Part shown: in pieces, positions 6,462 to 10,241 of the stretch
Position numbering within the stretch: position 1 is the stretch's first letter
How the letters are laid out: each line of letters starts with the position of its first letter
NCBI GenBank assembly: GCA_003564505.1
Contig: PXFD01000132.1
Location: 1-10,241, forward strand
Direction: 5' to 3'
Source: Syntrophomonadaceae bacterium
GTDB taxonomy: Bacteria > Bacillota_D > Dethiobacteria > DTU022
DNA length: 10,241 nucleotides
Position numbers and translations under genes: made by a program
The notes under the pieces: generated by a model
The model's input: only the letters and a program-made list of their open reading frames with translations
Told to the model about the DNA's origin: nothing
The model's database searches: none

Positions 6462-6487
6462 AGGCAGCCCTTGTGGTTGCCTTATCA
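6462..6487 (+). terminator. Candidate expression-platform hairpin of the riboswitch
   Basis: AGGCAGCC (6462-6469) pairs with GGTTGCCT (6475-6482) through one G-U pair around a 5-nt loop. The downstream tract TTATCATT is a poor U-run, so it is a weak intrinsic terminator at best. The P1 3' strand GGTTGCC (6416-6422) is identical to the 3' arm of this hairpin and could pair with GGCAGCC instead, giving a mutually exclusive antiterminator. That predicts that ligand-bound aptamer lets the hairpin form. Confidence 0.5.
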
Positions 6488-6510
6488 TTCGCTTACAAAT
6501 GTATTATTTC

Positions 6511-6534
6511 AAGGAGGTGTTGTTTTAGTAGTAA
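6511..6534 (+). promoter_or_regulatory. Orphan strong Shine-Dalgarno with start-stop mini-frame
   Basis: AAGGAGGTG (6511-6519) is a near-perfect match to the 16S rRNA anti-SD, but no gene follows. The only in-phase starts are GTG (6517) and TTG (6520), which read GTG-TTG-TTT and then three stops in a row, TAG-TAG-TAA (6526-6534). It lies about 90 nt before the HU start, which has its own weaker site (AAGGAG at 6593-6598). It may be a relic of a lost gene or a ribosome-docking site that protects the mRNA. Confidence 0.6.
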
Positions 6535-6608
6535 GTTCGAAATTATGAAGCGTGCATCTTCAATTGATTAAAACTATTACTAACTTTTTTTAAGGAGCTG
6601 TATACTAA

Positions 6609-6881
6609 ATGAACAAAACTGAACTGGTAGATCATGTGGTAGAAAAAACCGGCATGATGAAGAAAGACTCAGAGAAAGTTGTTAATGCAGTTATTGATTC
6701 TATTACAGATACACTGGCCAAAGGAGAAAAAGTACAGCTGGTCGGATTTGGCACCTTCGAAGTTCGCAAAAGAGAGGCAAGAGAAGGGCGTAATCCAAGC
6801 ACCGGTGAAACTATTAAAATAGCTGCTCAAAATGTTCCGGCATTTAAAGCAGGCAAAGCACTTAAAGAAAAAGTAAAATAA
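6609..6881 (+). CDS. hup: HU family DNA-binding protein
   Basis: This 90-residue protein is a nucleoid-associated HU: a homodimer that bends DNA without strong sequence preference. It has the two N-terminal helices (residues 3-38), the beta saddle, and the arm with the HU/IHF signature [21 protein letters not shown] (46-66), including the Pro63 that intercalates in the minor groove. The length and ending (KEKVK) are standard for HU, and nothing suggests IHF. The ATG at 6609 has AAGGAG about 10 nt upstream. A good rho-independent terminator follows. No strong promoter is visible between 6485 and 6609, so at least part of its transcription probably comes from the c-di-GMP riboswitch promoter at 6311. 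A weak GTGCAT-N17-TATTAC (6552-6580) cannot be excluded. Confidence 0.96.
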   Translation: MNKTELVDHVVEKTGMMKKDSEKVVNAVIDSITDTLAKGEKVQLVGFGTFEVRKREAREGRNPSTGETIKIAAQNVPAFKAGKALKEKVK

Positions 6882-6895
6882 GAATTTATAGTGGG

Positions 6896-6927
6896 AGCCC
6901 CGGTTAAATGCCGGGGCTTTCCTTATT
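6896..6927 (+). terminator. Rho-independent terminator of the HU gene
   Basis: AGCCCCGG (6896-6903) and CCGGGGCT (6911-6918) form a perfect 8-bp stem with a 7-nt loop, followed by TTTCCTTATTT. It lies 15 bp after the HU stop and reaches the 3' end of the converging membrane-protein gene. Confidence 0.88.
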
Positions 6928-7426
6928 TGCGCTTTATTCCCGTGTAAACCAGCCAACCCCCTACCGCTATCAGGGCAATAATCCAGATATAATTTAACAG
7001 ATTCAAGTGCTCAGCCCATTGCTCGGTAAAGCTTATAATAGCGAATAATAACAACAGGCCTGCCGCCGGGTAAATCGGCCAGAACCGCTCACCATGGTCC
7101 ATACTTTTAAACCAGTAAGTATGGACGATAAATACTGCCAAGAAGCTCAAACTAAGACCCAGGAAAAAGAAAGCCGGGCTGATATCTACATAACCAGGCT
7201 GCTCCGATATTGCAGAAAAAGTTGCTATAGATAAGAGAACAGTTCCCGGAATCAGGAAACCGACATTGCCGTATTCTTTTCTTGCTCCAAGAAGAACATA
7301 GGCAGCTATAAATCCAAGGGCCAGTAAAAACAAGAAGGCCTGGCCGGGTATTACTCCCAATTGGCTTAGAAGTAGAAAAACCCCGGCAATGATTAGCAGC
7401 ACTCCACCTTTAAATGATTTACTCAT
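6923..7426 (-). CDS. Six-helix integral membrane protein of unknown function
   Basis: This 167-residue protein is mostly hydrophobic, with about six membrane segments (near residues 7-23, 30-47, 56-73, 83-103, 115-133 and 145-163). The start GGVLLIIAGVFLLLSQLGVIPG resembles the repeat hairpins of LiaI/LiaF-type and DUF5668-like membrane proteins, which often accompany NarL-type two-component systems. I cannot name a function. The ATG at 7426 has AAAGGAG 9 nt upstream. It lies 117 bp downstream of the response regulator on the same strand, so it may be part of that operon or a target of it; a 14-bp palindrome occurs in the gap. Its stop abuts the HU terminator from the other side. Confidence 0.75.
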   Translation of the reverse strand: MSKSFKGGVLLIIAGVFLLLSQLGVIPGQAFLFLLALGFIAAYVLLGARKEYGNVGFLIPGTVLLSIATFSAISEQPGYVDISPAFFFLGLSLSFLAVFIVHTYWFKSMDHGERFWPIYPAAGLLLLFAIISFTEQWAEHLNLLNYIWIIALIAVGGWLVYTGIKRK

Positions 7427-7512
7427 AGCAAATCGCTCCTTTTTTTCTTTATCTTAATCCTAATAGAGCTTTATGCCCAGTAACCAGGGTCATCAATTAA
7501 TCAACATTTGAC

Positions 7513-7526
7513 ATGACTGCAGTCAT
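7513..7526. promoter_or_regulatory. Perfect 14-bp palindrome, candidate operator
   Basis: ATGACTGCAGTCAT is fully self-complementary and lies 87 bp upstream of the membrane-protein gene and 18 bp after the response-regulator gene. It is a plausible dimer-binding site, possibly for the adjacent NarL-type regulator. On the plus strand, TTGACA at 7508-7513 abuts it but would read antisense into the regulator. Confidence 0.4.
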
Positions 7527-7543
7527 ATTATTTAATGCCAGGG

Positions 7544-8203
7544 TTAGATCAACTTGTTTTTTATAGCCAGGAGAACAGCCTGCGTTCTATCACTGGTGCC
7601 CAGTTTTGCATAAATAGCACTAACTTGATTTTTGATCGTTCCTTCGCTTAGAAAAAGTCTAGAGGCTATATCACTGTTGCTTAAACCTTCAGCCATTAAA
7701 GAAAGAACTTCTTTTTCCCGCCAGGTGAGAGCGTAAAACCCACACTCTGAATCAACAACATCAGCAGGTAAATCTTTTCCGGAAGCTTTATCGACCAGTT
7801 TTGCTGCTATTTCCGGCTGCATAACAATATCTCCCCTATATGTTGCTCTGATGGTCGCCAAAAGCTTCTCCGAGGGAAGGTCTTTTAACAGGTAAGTTTT
7901 AGCTCCGGCTTTTAATGCCTTAACAATCAACTCATCATCGTCGAAGGTAGTTACAACAATAACTTTAACCGGCAATCCTTCCTCAGCGATCATCTCGGTT
8001 GCCTCAACTCCATCTATCTCGGGCATACGAATATCCATTAAAATAATATCCGGTTTTAACTCACGGCAGTGGTCCACAGCTTCACTTCCATTAGATGCCG
8101 TGCCAATTACCTCCATGTCTTCCTCAAGATCAAGAATCGTCTTTAACCCTTCTCGCATCAAACGCTGATCATCTGCTATAACAATCCTAATTAATTTACT
8201 CAT
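7544..8203 (-). CDS. NarL/LuxR-family response regulator
   Basis: This 219-residue two-component response regulator acts as a transcription factor. The receiver domain (residues 4-120) has the acidic pair Asp11-Asp12, the phosphorylation site Asp57 in LMDIRMP, Thr85 and Lys107. A linker leads to a LuxR-type helix-turn-helix (158-216) with LTWREKEVLSLMAEGLSNSDIA and GTIKNQVSAIYAKL. The ATG at 8203 has GAGGAG 7 nt upstream and overlaps the end of the kinase gene by 8 nt (ATGAGTAA). Translation of the pair is therefore probably coupled and they are certainly partners. By family it resembles LiaR/DesR/VraR-like regulators, but the stimulus and targets are not visible. The downstream membrane protein is a possible target. 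Confidence 0.95.
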   Translation of the reverse strand: MSKLIRIVIADDQRLMREGLKTILDLEEDMEVIGTASNGSEAVDHCRELKPDIILMDIRMPEIDGVEATEMIAEEGLPVKVIVVTTFDDDELIVKALKAGAKTYLLKDLPSEKLLATIRATYRGDIVMQPEIAAKLVDKASGKDLPADVVDSECGFYALTWREKEVLSLMAEGLSNSDIASRLFLSEGTIKNQVSAIYAKLGTSDRTQAVLLAIKNKLI

Positions 8204-9383
8204 TGGGTAACTCCTCGAGTGTAAGGCTCATTAGGAATCCGTCACCATCCCGGTTTTCAAATAAAACCCTGCCACCAAAAGCTGCAGCTCTTTCCCTTAT
8301 CCCTTGCAAGCCATAACCTTCAATGAAATTCTCACAACCTCTGCCATCATCTTCTACTGTAAGATGAAGGTTATTTTCTTTGTAGTTTATACGCACTGCT
8401 ATGTTGCTTGCCTGGCCGTGACGAATACTGTTAGTTATACTTTCCTGGATTATCCGGTAAAGAGTGGTTTGTAAAGAAGGCGGCAGATCAAGTTTTTCAT
8501 CAAGATCATAACTGATATCAACACCACTGCCGGAATAGTCACGGGCCAACCCCTTAAGAGCAGCAGTAAAATCCATAGCCTCTAAAACTGCCGGACGTAA
8601 CGTTTTTACAGTTAGACGAACTTCATCAAGTCCTTTACGAGCCTGTTCCTGGCTTTTGTTAATCTCGTCAAGAGCTTTATGGGGCTCTCTCTCTAAAATT
8701 TTCTTCCCTGCTTCCAGGCTAACGATAACTGCCGTCAGTGTATGGGCTAGTGTATCATGCAATTCACGCGCTAACCGGGAACGTTCTGCTGTTGCAGCGA
8801 GCTGTTCCCGCTCTTTGCTCACTTCAATTAATTTCTGATACGCTTTTTCCAGATCAGCACTGGAGCGGTCCAGCTGCTCCAGTGCTTTTTCAGCCCTCTC
8901 CCTTTCTTCAAGCTGCCTGCGTGCCATATGACTGACACCGTAAGCAAAGAAAATAAACAGGCAGTTAATCAGGACAGAGGCCATGCTTTCCCAGCTAAGG
9001 ATTGAGCGCGCGTAAAGACTGACAGCGCTTACAAGGAGAAAACCAGGCAATGACATGAAAAAAATATAGTCTCCATTTGGCCTGGGGTAAGCCAAAAGGC
9101 TTTCGGCAATCAGGATGATCAGAAGAATTCCGCCCACTGGAGAACCATCGAGATAGATAAATATAAAAATCAGCAGCATTTGAATATAAAGGCTGGGGAC
9201 AACAATAGAAGGAAGTTTATTTTCAAGGTAATAAGTCCTGATATTGTCGAGAGCAAAAACAAAGAGAACTGGAAGAAAAGGGCCGGTTGGCATATAGCCG
9301 CTGGAACTGATTGTAAACCAGAACACAGCCAGGTAACCGCCATATTTGCCCAGGGTTAATATTAAAAAAGTTTTTTTATCCAA
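8196..9383 (-). CDS. Membrane sensor histidine kinase of the NarX/LiaS/DesK type (HisKA_3)
   Basis: This 395-residue kinase would sense a signal in or at the membrane and phosphorylate the adjacent response regulator. The N-terminal third (about 1-152) contains five or six hydrophobic segments with little extracellular sequence. A coiled coil follows (155-200), then the HisKA_3 dimerisation domain with the phosphorylated His209 in ARELHDTLAHTL. The HATPase domain (about 300-392) has the N box QESITNSIRHG (Asn318), the G1 box EDDGRGC and GYGLQGIRERAAAFGG. The start is TTG at 9383-9381, since no ATG or GTG lies upstream in frame; AGGCGG is about 10 nt upstream, so the start is less certain than the others. 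The next ATG (residue 31) would delete the first helix. Confidence 0.92.
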   Translation of the reverse strand: MDKKTFLILTLGKYGGYLAVFWFTISSSGYMPTGPFLPVLFVFALDNIRTYYLENKLPSIVVPSLYIQMLLIFIFIYLDGSPVGGILLIILIAESLLAYPRPNGDYIFFMSLPGFLLVSAVSLYARSILSWESMASVLINCLFIFFAYGVSHMARRQLEERERAEKALEQLDRSSADLEKAYQKLIEVSKEREQLAATAERSRLARELHDTLAHTLTAVIVSLEAGKKILEREPHKALDEINKSQEQARKGLDEVRLTVKTLRPAVLEAMDFTAALKGLARDYSGSGVDISYDLDEKLDLPPSLQTTLYRIIQESITNSIRHGQASNIAVRINYKENNLHLTVEDDGRGCENFIEGYGLQGIRERAAAFGGRVLFENRDGDGFLMSLTLEELPNE

Positions 9384-9441
9384 AGATAGAGTCCGCCTTC
9401 ATCATAATCTCAACCGAATGGCTCAGCCACACCTAAAAATG

Positions 9442-9450
9442 AGTATATCA
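9442..9450 (-). promoter_or_regulatory. Extended -10 promoter candidate of the kinase operon
   Basis: On the minus strand TGATATACT (9450-9442) is a -10 box TATACT with the extended TGn element. The -35 region is poor, as is usual for extended -10 promoters. It would give a leader of about 50 nt before the kinase TTG. Confidence 0.45.
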
Positions 9451-9520
9451 TATAGACAAAAACTGCTCATTAACCAGATCATGATCACTGCAAGACATTA
9501 TTTTCTAAACATGCATTCCC

Positions 9521-9550
9521 CATACTGCTACAATATTTTTCATCAGTATG
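9521..9550. repeat. Inverted repeat CATACTG/CAGTATG
   Basis: A perfect 7-bp inverted repeat has arms at 9521-9527 and 9544-9550, with a 16-bp AT-rich spacer (centre-to-centre 23 bp). A partial third copy, CATACTT, is at 9569-9575, next to a TATAAT box. It could be a regulator site in the shared promoter region. No known operator was recognised. Confidence 0.4.
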
Positions 9551-9700
9551 ATATTATAATTTTAAACCATACTTATAATTAGAAAAAGCATTATCAATAT
9601 TAAGTCACTCTTGTTATATCATTTACTGCAGAATCTATCACTCCAATTCTTATTTGTAATCAGATGTTTAATCTTAAAAATTTTTTGAGGAGGTACGAAA

Positions 9701-10241
9701 ATGGAACAGCTGCAAAAAGACATTGAGAAAATTGCCGATTTATTGAAAAACAGCAGTTATGCCATTGCCCTGACCGGATCTGCCATATCAGACGAAGAAG
9801 TAACAGCTAACTTCCGCAGCCCCGGCAGCGGAATGTGGACAATGCTTGATCCAGACGACTTTACAATACAAAGGTTTAAAAAAAACCCAAATGCCTTTTA
9901 TGAACTCGGAGCACCTTTTTTTAGCGCTCTTGAAAAAACTGAACCTGGAAAAGCACACCAGGTTCTAGCTGAACTTGAAAAACAAGGCCTGATTAAAGCA
10001 ATAATCACAAAAAATGTTGACGGGTTACATCAGCAAGCGGGTGCGAAGAATGTTTTAGAGATTTATGGCACCTTGAAAAGTGCTACTTGTACACAATGCG
10101 AACTACAGGTTGAAACAAGCAAGCTCACCGATGAACTTGAAAAAGGACACCTTCCACACTGTCCTGAATGCGGCGAACCGCTAAAACCTGATGTGGTCCT
10201 ATTCGGTGAAGAGCTTCCCAACGATTATGATAAAGCAAAAG
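9701..10241 (+). CDS. Divergent SIR2-family (sirtuin-like) protein, 3' end outside window
   Basis: 180 codons are present and the gene runs off the right edge. The Rossmann and zinc-domain layout of NAD-dependent sirtuins is clear: ALTGSAIS (23-30), NFRSPGSGMW (37-46), TKNVDGLHQQAG (103-114), a zinc site with Cys130-x2-Cys133 and Cys154-x2-Cys157, and KPDVVLFGEELP (162-173). Key signatures differ from active deacetylases. The GAGIS motif is GSAIS, SGIPDFR is EVTANFR, TQN is TKN, and the catalytic His of the HG motif is Tyr122 (EIYGTL). The product may therefore bind NAD without deacetylating, or catalyse another reaction such as ADP-ribosylation; this is inference. The ATG at 9701 has GAGGAGG 7 nt upstream, so the gene is well set up for translation and does not look like a pseudogene. 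Confidence 0.88.
   Translation, partial: MEQLQKDIEKIADLLKNSSYAIALTGSAISDEEVTANFRSPGSGMWTMLDPDDFTIQRFKKNPNAFYELGAPFFSALEKTEPGKAHQVLAELEKQGLIKAIITKNVDGLHQQAGAKNVLEIYGTLKSATCTQCELQVETSKLTDELEKGHLPHCPECGEPLKPDVVLFGEELPNDYDKAK

Larger units (their letters stand above)
9384..9700. other. Divergent intergenic region between kinase and sirtuin genes
   Basis: This 317-bp AT-rich gap separates two genes read outward. It holds the kinase promoter candidate (9442-9450), an inverted repeat CATACTG/CAGTATG (9521-9527 and 9544-9550, 16-bp spacer) and a 10-bp palindrome GATCATGATC (9477-9486). Two TATAAT boxes on the plus strand (9555-9560 and 9574-9579) have no good -35 partners. A mini-frame of 9 codons (9405-9376, MMKADSIFG) overlaps the kinase TTG. 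I see no gene on either strand. Confidence 0.6.

Noticed and set aside
6545..6571. Mini-frame MKRASSID between the riboswitch and HU
   Set aside because: It has no ribosome binding site at a usable distance and only eight codons; the AAGGAGG is 28 nt upstream.
6669..6956. 95-codon minus-strand frame over HU
   Set aside because: It is antisense to a clear HU gene and runs through its terminator; no motif or ribosome binding site.

Overview
The window looks like chromosomal DNA of an anaerobic, Gram-positive Firmicute of the Clostridia. The low-to-moderate GC content, strong AGGAGG-type ribosome binding sites, several TTG starts and the protein types fit a Peptococcaceae- or Syntrophomonadaceae-like bacterium. 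That placement is an inference from style, not a database match.

Positions 1-3682 are read on the minus strand. First in transcription order is a two-domain protein at 3682-2426, a peptidase-S51/cyanophycinase-like fold joined to the C-terminal domain of cysteinyl-tRNA synthetase. Then come a stand-alone ModE-type DNA-binding protein (2227-1895), a ModE-like operator (1838-1867), and the molybdate transporter genes modA, modB and modC. modC runs off the left edge. All three transporter genes appear to start with TTG, each with its own ribosome binding site. A divergent inositol-monophosphatase-family gene follows at 3834-4628 on the plus strand.

Positions 4629-5836 hold a small secreted helical protein of unknown function (plus strand), a strong hairpin, and a SnoaL-like protein (minus strand). 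Positions 5837-6310 have no convincing gene, only a short reading-frame fragment and some dyads. From 6311 there is a near-consensus sigma-A promoter, a cyclic-di-GMP-I (GEMM-I) riboswitch, a possible switching hairpin, a strong Shine-Dalgarno sequence that leads only into a start-stop mini-frame, and then the gene for the nucleoid protein HU with its own terminator. This suggests that c-di-GMP may control an HU transcript.

Positions 6923-9383 (minus strand) hold a sensor histidine kinase and a NarL/LuxR-type response regulator that overlap by 8 nt, followed by a six-helix membrane protein. A perfect 14-bp palindrome lies between the regulator and the membrane protein. From 9701 on the plus strand begins a sirtuin-like protein, cut by the right edge, whose zinc site is intact but whose catalytic His is Tyr and whose NAD-binding signatures are altered.

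The points most worth a second look are the HU riboswitch leader, the altered sirtuin, the S51/CysRS-tail fusion and the half-length ModE with its operator. I do not see a phage, CRISPR array, tRNA, rRNA or complete mobile element.
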